5,374 nt of DNA from contig CBCPMX010000081.1 of NCBI GenBank assembly GCA_965120355.1, forward strand, positions 1 through 5,374, in the 5' to 3' direction. This document shows, piece after piece, positions 1 through 5,277 of the stretch. Position 1 is the first letter of the stretch. Every line of letters begins with the position of its first letter. The notes beneath the pieces are model-generated. The model was not told where the DNA came from. It did no database searches and saw only the letters and a list, made by a program, of their open reading frames with translations. The translations under genes and the position numbers were made by a program. This DNA is from CBCPMX01 sp965120355. GTDB lineage: Bacteria; Bacillota; Clostridia; Oscillospirales; Oscillospiraceae.

Positions 1-29
1 GTGTTTATGATGTTCCATTCTACCACGGG

Positions 30-53
30 AAGAAAGTCGCTATGGACTTTCTT
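30..53. repeat. Perfect 9-bp inverted repeat (hairpin)
   Basis: AAGAAAGTC at 30-38 is followed by the 6-base loop GCTATG and the exact reverse complement GACTTTCTT at 45-53. The arms are A-rich on one side and T-rich on the other, so either strand gives a stem ending in a T-rich run. That would suit a weak bidirectional terminator between the glucokinase promoter and an unseen neighbour to the left. No clean U-tract follows, so the role is uncertain. Confidence 0.4.
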
Positions 54-67
54 GTTAGGTGTTCAAC

Positions 68-107
68 TTGATTTTACAATCAACCAAAATCTTTCCGCCC
101 GGGAAAG
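68..107. repeat. Two short inverted repeats upstream of the glucokinase promoter
   Basis: TTGATT (68-73) pairs with AATCAA (78-83) across a 4-base loop. CTTTCC (91-96) pairs with GGAAAG (102-107) across a 5-base loop. Both lie upstream of the -10 box at 137-142, so they are outside the expected glucokinase transcript. They may belong to the 3' end of a gene left of the window or act as operator-like sites. A T-rich run (114-120) follows the second repeat but is separated from it by about 6 bases. Confidence 0.3.
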
Positions 108-113
108 AGGGAC

Positions 114-142
114 TTTTCTTGCGAAGGGGAGAATGGTATAAT
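114..142 (+). promoter_or_regulatory. Extended -10 sigma-A promoter of the glucokinase operon
   Basis: The -10 hexamer TATAAT (137-142) matches consensus exactly and is preceded by TGG (134-136), an extended -10 TGn element. The hexamer 17 bases upstream, TTTTCT (114-119), is a poor -35 match, which is typical when an extended -10 compensates. Transcription would begin near 149-150, giving a leader of about 38 bases. No catabolite-repression (cre) operator was recognised around it. Confidence 0.7.
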
Positions 143-170
143 AAAAATAGAGTGATTAACAGGTTTTGAT

Positions 171-177
171 AAAGGAG
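171..177 (+). promoter_or_regulatory. Ribosome binding site of the glucokinase gene
   Basis: AAAGGAG lies 10 bases before the ATG at 188 and is a strong Shine-Dalgarno match. It fixes the start at 188 rather than at the in-frame ATG at 197 (Met4 of the protein). Confidence 0.8.
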
Positions 178-187
178 AAACACAAAA

Positions 188-1135
188 ATGTATTATATGG
201 GAATTGATTTGGGCGGCACCAATTTGGTGGCAGCCATTGTGACAAAAGATGGACAGATTTTATCTAAATGTGCTGTTCCCACGCCTAAGGGCGCGGACGC
301 CGTTGTGGACGCCATGGCACAGCTGTGCCAGAAGGCGGCAGGGGAGGCCGGCCTGACGCTGCGGGATGTGGCGTCGGTGGGGATTGGCTCTCCCGGCATT
401 GCCAACCCGGTCAGCGGCGTTGTGGAGTACAGCTGTAATCTGGATTTCTATGATGTGCCGTTGGTGGAACTGCTGTCGAAGAGGCTGGATGGGAAAAAAG
501 TTCTGTTGGAGAACGATGCCAACGCGGCGGCGCTGGGCGAATATGCCGCCGGCGCGGGCCGGGGCAGCCGCAGTCTGGTGGCCATTACGTTGGGAACCGG
601 CATTGGCGGCGGCGTTGTGGAGGATGGGAAACTCCTGGTGGGCCACAACTACGCCGGCGCGGAGCTGGGACACTTTGTCATGGTCATGAACGGCGAGCCC
701 TGCTCCTGCGGCCGAAAGGGCTGCTTTGAAGCATATGCTTCCGCTACGGCGCTGATTCGCGAGACACGGCGGGCTATGCAGGCCAATCCGGACAGTAAGC
801 TCTGGCAGGTGGCTGGCGATCTGGAGCATGTCAACGGCCGCACCGTGTTTGACGCCCGGGAACTGGGGGATGATGCCGCGGAAGGGGTTTTCCAGCGGTA
901 CTGTGAGGCACTGGCCTGTGGCCTGGCCAGTATGATTAACATTTTTCAGCCGGAAGTGCTGTGTGTGGGCGGCGGCATCTGCGCCCAGGGGGAGGTGTTG
1001 CTGGGACCGGTGCGCCAGATCGTGGAGCGGGAGGATTATGCTCGCGCAAGCAGCAGCCGTACCCGCTTGGTAACTGCGCAGCTGGGCAACGATGCCGGCC
1101 TCATTGGCGCGGCGCTGCTGCCCTGTTATCGCTGA
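188..1135 (+). CDS. glcK: ROK-family glucokinase
   Basis: The 315-residue product is predicted to be a cytoplasmic ATP-dependent sugar kinase, most likely phosphorylating glucose to glucose 6-phosphate. Seen in the sequence: the N-terminal phosphate-binding motif DLGGT (residues 7-11), the LEND motif with the expected catalytic base Asp110, and the glycine-rich TLGTGIGGG (134-142). The ROK zinc site is complete: GAELGH with His162, then CSCGRKGC supplying Cys172, Cys174 and Cys179, followed by Glu181. A second glycine-rich nucleotide-binding turn, VGGGI, lies near 260-264. The length is normal for bacterial ROK glucokinases and there is no DNA-binding N-terminal domain, so this is a kinase, not a ROK repressor. 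It is the first gene of an operon with the aminotransferase 21 bp downstream. Fructose, mannose or N-acetyl-sugar specificity cannot be excluded from sequence alone; the gene symbol reflects the Gram-positive glucokinase name. Confidence 0.92.
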   Translation: MYYMGIDLGGTNLVAAIVTKDGQILSKCAVPTPKGADAVVDAMAQLCQKAAGEAGLTLRDVASVGIGSPGIANPVSGVVEYSCNLDFYDVPLVELLSKRLDGKKVLLENDANAAALGEYAAGAGRGSRSLVAITLGTGIGGGVVEDGKLLVGHNYAGAELGHFVMVMNGEPCSCGRKGCFEAYASATALIRETRRAMQANPDSKLWQVAGDLEHVNGRTVFDARELGDDAAEGVFQRYCEALACGLASMINIFQPEVLCVGGGICAQGEVLLGPVRQIVEREDYARASSSRTRLVTAQLGNDAGLIGAALLPCYR

Positions 1136-1140
1136 CGGAC

Positions 1141-1148
1141 AAAGGAGG
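1141..1148 (+). promoter_or_regulatory. Ribosome binding site of the aminotransferase gene
   Basis: AAAGGAGG is a near-perfect Shine-Dalgarno sequence 8 bases before the ATG at 1157. It sits in the 21-bp gap after the glucokinase stop. No promoter or terminator fits in this gap, which supports co-transcription. Confidence 0.85.
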
Positions 1149-1156
1149 TTCGAACG

Positions 1157-2002
1157 ATGAAAGATCTCGGCTATTACAACGGAAAATTTGGCCCATTGGA
1201 GGAAATGCAGGTTCCCATGACGGAACGGGTTTGCTATTTCGGCGATGGCGTGTATGAGGCGGCTTACTGCAAGAATCATCGCATTTTTCTGCTGGAGGAT
1301 CACATTGACCGCTTGTTCAACAGCGCCCGGCTTCTGCGAATCCCCTTGACACAGACCAAAGAGCAGGTAACTGCGCTGCTCAATTCCATGGTAGCAAAGG
1401 TGGACGGTGATGATCTGCTGGCCTATTGGCAGGTGAGCCGCGGAAACGCCCGCCGTACCCATGCATTTCCGGAGCACGCAGAACCCACGTTGTGGATCAT
1501 GATTACGCCCACCAGCTTTGTGGATCAGGACAAGCCGTGGAAGCTGACCCTGGTGGAGGATACCCGCTATCTGCATTGCAACATCAAGACGCTGAACTTG
1601 ATTCCCAACGTGCTGGCGGCGCAGGCGGCCAAGGAGCGCGGCTGTAAGGAGGCGGTATTCCATCGCGGCCAGACGGTGACCGAGGGATCCCATACCAACA
1701 TCCATATTCTGAAAGACGGCATTCTGCGGACCCACCCCACCGGCGAGCGGATTTTGCCCGGCATCACCCGTAAGCATTTGCTGGAGATCTGCCGCCGGCT
1801 GGAAATCCATGTGGAAGAAGTCCCCTATACCGTGGAGGACCTGCTGGAGGCTGATGAAGTGCTGGTCACCAGTTCCACCACCTTCTGTGTGTCTGCCTGC
1901 GAGGTGGACGGCCGCCCTGTGGGCGGCAAGGATCCAGCCCGTCTTCGGACAATTCAGGCGGAGATGATGAAAGATTACCGCGCATATTGTCATATTGAAT
2001 GA
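1157..2002 (+). CDS. dat: D-amino acid (D-alanine) aminotransferase
   Basis: The 281-residue product is a fold-type IV PLP-dependent aminotransferase, predicted to interconvert D-alanine plus 2-oxoglutarate with pyruvate plus D-glutamate, which feeds D-amino acids to peptidoglycan synthesis. The PLP-binding lysine is Lys144 in CNIKTLN, and the cofactor-contacting glutamate is Glu176 in VTEGSHTN. Residues that separate the D-amino acid enzyme from branched-chain aminotransferases and aminodeoxychorismate lyase are present. Tyr33 in GDGVYE and the Arg100-Thr-His102 motif (RTHAFP) correspond to the Tyr31, Arg98 and His100 carboxylate trap of the Bacillus enzyme. The phosphate-binding region TSSTT (238-242) and the terminal EVDGRPVG segment also fit. 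Length is typical (about 280). It follows the glucokinase gene in an operon; no metabolic coupling beyond general growth demand is evident. Some relatives are misnamed branched-chain aminotransferases, but the RxH motif argues against that here. Confidence 0.9.
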   Translation: MKDLGYYNGKFGPLEEMQVPMTERVCYFGDGVYEAAYCKNHRIFLLEDHIDRLFNSARLLRIPLTQTKEQVTALLNSMVAKVDGDDLLAYWQVSRGNARRTHAFPEHAEPTLWIMITPTSFVDQDKPWKLTLVEDTRYLHCNIKTLNLIPNVLAAQAAKERGCKEAVFHRGQTVTEGSHTNIHILKDGILRTHPTGERILPGITRKHLLEICRRLEIHVEEVPYTVEDLLEADEVLVTSSTTFCVSACEVDGRPVGGKDPARLRTIQAEMMKDYRAYCHIE

Positions 2003-2220
2003 GCACTGCTGCTTCAGGGGGGGCAAACTGCTTTCATGCGCTCTGAAGACGGCAGGAAGAGTGAAGGGCAGTTCCCCCAGGGAGTGGCTTGGGTTCCGTG
2101 GCCCTGCGGGTGTTCCAGCTGTGCCAGACCTGCCCATGGGGTTGAACAGCGGCACCGGCAAGCCCTGCCGGTATGGGGAGACAGCCGTTGGCCGGGAGAA
2201 CAGGGGATTGGCTCAATAAT
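2003..2220 (+). other. Gene-less GC-rich stretch with dense inverted repeats; possible structured RNA
   Basis: No convincing gene lies here: open frames are short, lack a good RBS and look like GC-rich noise. Several inverted repeats are present. CTTCAG (2012-2017) pairs with CTGAAG (2043-2048). CAGGG (2078-2082) pairs with CCCTG (2102-2106), extended by CCC (2075-2077) with GGG (2108-2110) around one bulged C. CAGCGGC (2147-2153) pairs with GCCGTTG (2184-2190, one G-U), stacked directly on ACCGGCA (2154-2160) with TGCCGGT (2166-2172). CCTGCCC (2129-2135) can pair with either GGCAGG (2051-2056) or GGGCAG (2066-2071). No T-run follows any stem, so this is not an ordinary terminator for the upstream gene. 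I recognise no known riboswitch or RNA family. It could be a 3' untranslated region, a structured RNA, or decayed sequence. Confidence 0.35.
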
Positions 2221-2266
2221 ATGCACCATAATCGGTAAAAAATTATGAAAATATATGAGACACTTG

Positions 2267-2295
2267 TTGAAAATGAAATTCATATATGATATAGT
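2267..2295 (+). promoter_or_regulatory. Near-consensus sigma-A promoter of the small membrane-protein gene
   Basis: The -35 hexamer TTGAAA (2267-2272) and the -10 hexamer TATAGT (2290-2295) each match consensus at five of six positions and are separated by the ideal 17 bases. TGA precedes the -10, giving an extended -10 element. The surrounding 2215-2335 is strikingly AT-rich compared with its flanks. Transcription would start near 2302, leaving a leader of about 76 bases before the ATG at 2378. Confidence 0.8.
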
Positions 2296-2333
2296 AAAAG
2301 TAGTTACACAAAGCGGAAGCTATTATATGAATT

Positions 2334-2350
2334 GGGCAGTGGAACTGCCC
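2334..2350 (+). repeat. Leader hairpin before the membrane-protein RBS
   Basis: GGGCAGT (2334-2340) pairs perfectly with ACTGCCC (2344-2350) across the triloop GGA. It lies in the predicted 5' untranslated leader, 12 bases upstream of the Shine-Dalgarno sequence, which it leaves exposed. It could stabilise the message or bind a regulator; there is no T-run, so it is not a terminator. Confidence 0.5.
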
Positions 2351-2362
2351 GGCCGCCCGAAG

Positions 2363-2369
2363 AAAGGAG
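2363..2369 (+). promoter_or_regulatory. Ribosome binding site deciding the start at 2378
   Basis: AAAGGAG lies 8 bases before the ATG at 2378. This rules out the in-frame ATG at 2255, which lies upstream of the predicted transcription start near 2302 and has no Shine-Dalgarno sequence. Confidence 0.8.
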
Positions 2370-2377
2370 TGTCTCAT

Positions 2378-2890
2378 ATGAATGGAATTTATCTCGCTGA
2401 TTTGGAAGGGAAATTGAAGATCCGACCGCAACCGCTGCTGGATGTGCTGCAAGTGGCCGTTATTGTGGGGCTGATTATCCTTACGCGGGTTCTGTTAATG
2501 TATCTGACGGCGTGGTTTCTGCTGCCTGTTGTAATGATCCTGTTGTGGCTGATTTATGGTGCGGTAAAGATCGGCCTGAATCGGGAATTGCGGCGCACAG
2601 CGCTGGTGGTGGAGAATGGTATGGTGACGCGGTTGCTGATGGAGACGGCCAAGTCGGAGACGGCGGGCGCCTACACAGACTTTCAGGACGTCTACGGATC
2701 CATGGCGGCCCTAGATTCGCCCTTGATGCGAGGCAGCACTTATGGCAATGCCTATCAGGCCAGTGCCAGCGGCAGACGGAGCGGGCCATGCAGAACGCTG
2801 CCTGGATACGCCGCTGTCTCGACGGTGTGCATTGTGACTTGGAGCGATGGTACGACTGCACATATGTTGGCAAGACAAAATGGTTCCTGA
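2378..2890 (+). CDS. Small membrane protein of unknown function, probably frameshifted
   Basis: I do not recognise the family. Read as written, the frame gives 170 residues. Residues 1-20 are polar; residues about 21-66 hold two closely spaced hydrophobic segments (about 24-41 and 43-66) that should form a helical hairpin in the membrane. A basic stretch, NRELRR (68-73), marks the likely cytoplasmic face, followed by a soluble tail. There is no cleavable signal peptide or catalytic motif. Up to about residue 131 the sequence looks like a real protein, but the last ~40 residues (from GRRSGPC) look out of frame. A different frame then carries a more convincing C-terminus up to 2985. From 2378 to 2985 there are 608 bases, one short of a whole number of codons; adding one base near 2760-2785 would give about 202 residues. 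The gene has its own strong promoter and RBS and is followed by a strong terminator. Confidence 0.65.
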   Translation: MNGIYLADLEGKLKIRPQPLLDVLQVAVIVGLIILTRVLLMYLTAWFLLPVVMILLWLIYGAVKIGLNRELRRTALVVENGMVTRLLMETAKSETAGAYTDFQDVYGSMAALDSPLMRGSTYGNAYQASASGRRSGPCRTLPGYAAVSTVCIVTWSDGTTAHMLARQNGS

Positions 2891-2985
2891 AATTTACTGG
2901 CGCACAGACGCCAGGCGGAAAACAACGAACCTTCCGGCTGCCCAATGTTTATCTGCCGGAAAAGGAGCTCCAGTCAGAGCGTTAA
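2758..2985 (+). pseudogene. Out-of-frame C-terminal part of the membrane-protein gene
   Basis: In the frame one base behind that of the gene starting at 2378, the codons from about 2758 to the TAA at 2983-2985 read as a plausible protein tail. Examples are QTERAMQNAAW, ERWYDCTYVGKTKWFLKF and FRLPNVYLPEKEL, rich in aromatic and charged residues. It has no start codon with an RBS of its own in this part. The stop lies 10 bases before the strong terminator, as expected for the true gene end, whereas the upstream frame stops 93 bases earlier. The exact junction cannot be fixed because both frames stay open from 2512 to 2890. No canonical X-XXY-YYZ slippery heptamer was seen in the likely shift region, so mutation or sequencing error is more likely than programmed frameshifting. 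Confidence 0.55.
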
Positions 2986-2995
2986 TTTATAAAGA

Positions 2996-3058
2996 CCCCG
3001 CCGGTCAGGGCCTGCTTGAGTATTTTCAAACAGGCTCCAGACTGGCGGGGCGTTTTTT
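2996..3058 (+). terminator. Strong intrinsic terminator after the membrane-protein gene
   Basis: CCCCGCC (2996-3002) pairs with GGCGGGG (3044-3050). The stem continues inward with GGTC/GACT-type pairs, then CCTG (3011-3014) with CAGG (3031-3034) and TTGA (3016-3019) with TCAA (3026-3029). A run of six T (3053-3058) follows on the plus strand. On the minus strand the stem is followed by TCTTTATAAATT, so it may also stop read-through from the opposite operon. Confidence 0.92.
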
Positions 3059-3112
3059 GATATGGCGTTGCCTGCTGCGTGGAAGCGGAGATCCGGGATA
3101 CTGCCAGCGCAC

Positions 3113-3169
3113 GAAAGAAGGCAGCGCGGGCAGGGAACGGGCGTGCCTTCGCACATGGCTCCCTGCCCG
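3113..3169 (-). terminator. Probable terminator of the minus-strand operon
   Basis: CGGGCAGGGA (3127-3136) and TCCCTGCCCG (3160-3169) form a perfect 10-bp stem. Within its loop GTGC (3143-3146) pairs with GCAC (3151-3154) around CTTC. The hairpin starts 14 bases past the lipid-kinase stop on the minus strand. A T-rich run, CTTCTTTC (3120-3113 on that strand), follows after about 6 bases; it is weaker than a textbook tract, but the position fits a terminator. The rest of the convergent gap (3059-3112) shows nothing further. Confidence 0.65.
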
Positions 3170-3182
3170 GAGGTTTGGAAAC

Positions 3183-4130
3183 TCATTGAGCATCAGAGTG
3201 GACCATGGCGGCAACCGCCGGCTGCCAGCTCAGCCCCTTGGGATAAAATATATTCAGGCATTTGGGGACCAGCGCAATGTCGGCATGGTCATCCAGAAGC
3301 AGCTCACCGTCCAGATTAATGGAGGTGGGGGTATCCACGGTGATGCGCAGATTGCGGCAGCGGTGATGGGAGATGAGCTCCGGATAGTCGGCATACTGCC
3401 CATTGGCATATTTGCGGATCACCGCGGCCACCCTGACCCTGGAGACGGCTTTTACCAGCAGCACATCCAGCAAACCATCGTCGGGCACTGCTGTAGGTAC
3501 CGGATTAAACGATCCACCATACCACCGGCCGTTACACATGCAGACCATGGTGAGCTGTTGGTTGCAGACCGCTTCGCCGTCCAATTCCACGGTAAAGTGC
3601 TGATGGGTTCCCCGGAGTACATTGACCAGGGCGGAAATCAAATACGCGTTTTTTCCGGTGACCAGCGGCAGCCGTTTGTACCGGGCAATGGATGTGCCGA
3701 TCCGGGCGTCAAGTCCAATGGAGCAGATGTTCACACACCACCGGCCGTTACAGCGGATGGCGTCGATGGCAGTTTGCTCTGCGTCCAGCAGATTGTCCAG
3801 GGAGAAGAACTTCTCCCGGCCCTTTCCGAAGAGCTTGATGAAGTCATTGCCGGAACCGGTGGCCAATTGGGTTACTGCCACATGGGGCAAGCCGATCGCC
3901 CCGCTGGCCGCCTCATTCAGTGTGCCGTCGCCGCCGCAGGCGTAGACCCGCAGAGGCTGGCCACTGGCGGCATACTGCTTCACAAGGGCTTGAGCGTGGC
4001 GCGGCTGTTTGGTGGTTTCAATGGCGTAGTCCCATCCCCGCTGTTCCATGGCGGAGACGATCTCCGGGCGCAGTTGGGCCTCATGGTCGTATTTTCCGGC
4101 GGCGGGATTGATCAGAAACAGGTGTTTCAT
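3183..4130 (-). CDS. Diacylglycerol kinase / YegS-family lipid kinase
   Basis: The 315-residue product is a DAGKc-domain kinase, predicted to transfer phosphate from ATP to a membrane lipid, probably diacylglycerol to phosphatidate, returning diacylglycerol to phospholipid synthesis. It should be cytoplasmic and associate peripherally with the membrane; no membrane segment is seen. Motifs in order are INPAAGK (7-13), the nucleotide-binding GGDGTLNE (66-73), TGSGNDF (91-97, the family's GTGNDF with Ser for one residue), GGSFNP with PDDGLLDV (205-223, metal-site region), and LDGE (273-276), which holds the putative catalytic acidic residues. Length matches DgkB/YegS proteins (about 300). The start is set by GTGAGG (4139-4144) 8 bases upstream. 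It lies 16 bp after the RNA methyltransferase on the same strand, so the two are probably co-transcribed. The lipid substrate (diacylglycerol, sphingoid base or another) cannot be told from sequence. Confidence 0.9.
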   Translation of the reverse strand: MKHLFLINPAAGKYDHEAQLRPEIVSAMEQRGWDYAIETTKQPRHAQALVKQYAASGQPLRVYACGGDGTLNEAASGAIGLPHVAVTQLATGSGNDFIKLFGKGREKFFSLDNLLDAEQTAIDAIRCNGRWCVNICSIGLDARIGTSIARYKRLPLVTGKNAYLISALVNVLRGTHQHFTVELDGEAVCNQQLTMVCMCNGRWYGGSFNPVPTAVPDDGLLDVLLVKAVSRVRVAAVIRKYANGQYADYPELISHHRCRNLRITVDTPTSINLDGELLLDDHADIALVPKCLNIFYPKGLSWQPAVAAMVHSDAQ

Positions 4131-4138
4131 GGCGCTGG

Positions 4139-4144
4139 CCTCAC
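4139..4144 (-). promoter_or_regulatory. Ribosome binding site of the lipid kinase gene
   Basis: On the minus strand GTGAGG lies 8 bases before the ATG at 4130, inside the 16-base gap after the methyltransferase stop codon. Ribosomes ending the upstream gene would finish directly on it, favouring translational coupling. Confidence 0.65.
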
Positions 4145-4146
4145 AA

Positions 4147-5259
4147 TCACAGATACATATACAGATCGCATTTGATCATGCCGTTGTAGAGCTTGCGTTT
4201 TTTTGTGGCTTTTCGGCCAAAATTCTGCTCAAATTCCGGGTCAGAGCAGATGATATACTTTTTCCAGCCGGTGTTTGGCCCCACATGACGGCCAAAGGCG
4301 CGATATAACCTCTGAGCTTCCCGCTGCTCCAGCATCCGTTGACCGTAGGGCGGATTGGTGACGAGAATCCCCTGGGCCGCGGGGAGGGGGATCCGGGTGG
4401 CGTCCCCGTCCGAGAACTGAATCAGCTGGGAAATGCCGGCTTTCTTGGCGTTGCCAATGGCGATGCTGAGACTCTTGGGGTCGTTATCGACACCATAGAT
4501 GCGGTAGTCGCCGTGAAACTCTTGCTCCATGGCCTCAGAGCGGGCCTGCTGCCAGATGGCCGGGTCAAAACAGGGCCAGTTTTGCGCCGCGAAGGTCCGA
4601 TGCATGCCAGGCGCGCGGTTTCGCGCGATCAGCGCAGCCTCGATGCAAATGGTGCCGCTGCCGCAGAAGGGATCCAGAAAAACCTCCCGACCGCGATACC
4701 GGGCCAGCGTGACCATGGCGGCTGCCAGGGTTTCCCGCAGGGGCGCGTCGTTGCCGGCAGCACGGTAGCCGCGCTTGTGCAGGCCCGCGCCAGAGGTATC
4801 CAGAAAAATTTCTGCCTGGTCCTTCATAATGGAGAACTGAATCTGGTATTTCTGCCCGGTTTCCGGCAGCCATTGCAGGCCATATTTCCGGCCCAACCGC
4901 ACCGACGCGGCCTTTTTGATAATGGCCTGACAGTCGGGGACGGAGTGCAGCTGAGAATTGAGACAGTGCCCCTTGACGGGAAATTGGCCGTCTCGGGGAA
5001 TGTATGCCTCCAGCGGCAGGGCCTGGACGCCCTGAAACAGTTCTTCAAAGGTGCGGGCCGGAAAGGCGCCCAGCCGCAGCAGTACCCGTTCGCCCATGCG
5101 CAGGCGGATATTGGCCCGGGCGATGTCCAGCGCCGTGCCCGTAAACAGAACCCGACCGTTTTCAGCATGAACATCGGACATGTCCATGCGCCGCAGCTCG
5201 CTGGCCACAAGTCCTTCAAGCCCGAACAGACAGGGAACACTCAGTTCTAAGTTTGTCAT
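4147..5259 (-). CDS. THUMP-domain class I SAM-dependent RNA methyltransferase (YpsC/RlmL-like)
   Basis: From the ATG at 5259 the product has 370 residues. By family it should methylate a guanine N2 in 23S rRNA, as the N-terminal half of E. coli RlmL does at G2445; the target base here is inferred. Residues about 1-40 form the N-terminal ferredoxin-like part, with PCLFGLEGLVASEL typical of the group. A THUMP RNA-binding domain spans about 45-157. DTSGAGLHKRGYR (154-166) is the family linker signature. The Rossmann methyltransferase domain follows: SAM motif I DPFCGSGTICIEAA (196-209), acidic GVDND (256-260), catalytic TNPPYGQR (301-308) and KRKLYNGMIKC (354-364). Length fits B. subtilis YpsC-type proteins (about 385), not the two-domain RlmKL fusion. 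The frame stays open to the window edge, but the extra residues do not resemble the family. An ATG at 5271 is an alternative start but abuts the RBS with no spacing. Confidence 0.9.
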   Translation of the reverse strand: MTNLELSVPCLFGLEGLVASELRRMDMSDVHAENGRVLFTGTALDIARANIRLRMGERVLLRLGAFPARTFEELFQGVQALPLEAYIPRDGQFPVKGHCLNSQLHSVPDCQAIIKKAASVRLGRKYGLQWLPETGQKYQIQFSIMKDQAEIFLDTSGAGLHKRGYRAAGNDAPLRETLAAAMVTLARYRGREVFLDPFCGSGTICIEAALIARNRAPGMHRTFAAQNWPCFDPAIWQQARSEAMEQEFHGDYRIYGVDNDPKSLSIAIGNAKKAGISQLIQFSDGDATRIPLPAAQGILVTNPPYGQRMLEQREAQRLYRAFGRHVGPNTGWKKYIICSDPEFEQNFGRKATKKRKLYNGMIKCDLYMYL

Positions 5260-5271
5260 GGTTATGACCAT

Positions 5272-5277
5272 TCCTTT
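5272..5277 (-). promoter_or_regulatory. Ribosome binding site of the RNA methyltransferase gene
   Basis: AAAGGA on the minus strand lies 12 bases before the ATG at 5259 and directly abuts the ATG at 5271. The spacing therefore favours 5259, although 12 bases is slightly long. Confidence 0.6.

Noticed and set aside
2051..2135. Cobalamin riboswitch, suggested by GCCAGACCTGCC at 2123-2134
   Set aside because: The end box resembles the conserved GCCAGGAGACCTGCC but lacks the middle bases. The core GGGAA...GTGAAAATCC elements are absent, the enclosed span is only about 80 bases instead of about 180, and the downstream gene is not a cobalamin transport or synthesis gene.
260..2161. Long 633-residue open frame on the minus strand across glucokinase and aminotransferase
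   Set aside because: It is antisense to two clear enzymes with full motif sets. It has no RBS, and its His/Gln/Arg/Ala-rich composition is what GC-rich codons give on the opposite strand.
2255..2377. Earlier start of the membrane protein at 2255
   Set aside because: It would place coding sequence across the -35 and -10 boxes and upstream of the predicted transcription start, and it lacks an RBS, whereas 2378 has an excellent one.
2700..2800. Programmed -1 frameshift signal in the membrane-protein gene
   Set aside because: No X-XXY-YYZ slippery heptamer in the reading frame and no obvious stimulatory stem directly downstream were seen; a simple base loss explains the data better.
2847..4175. 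442-residue plus-strand open frame opposite the lipid kinase
   Set aside because: It overlaps the motif-complete lipid kinase and crosses the strong terminator at 2996-3058 and the minus-strand hairpin. It has no family features.
4339..5250. 303-residue plus-strand open frame opposite the RNA methyltransferase
   Set aside because: It is a shadow of a gene with unmistakable SAM and NPPY motifs. Neither an RBS nor a recognisable domain is present.
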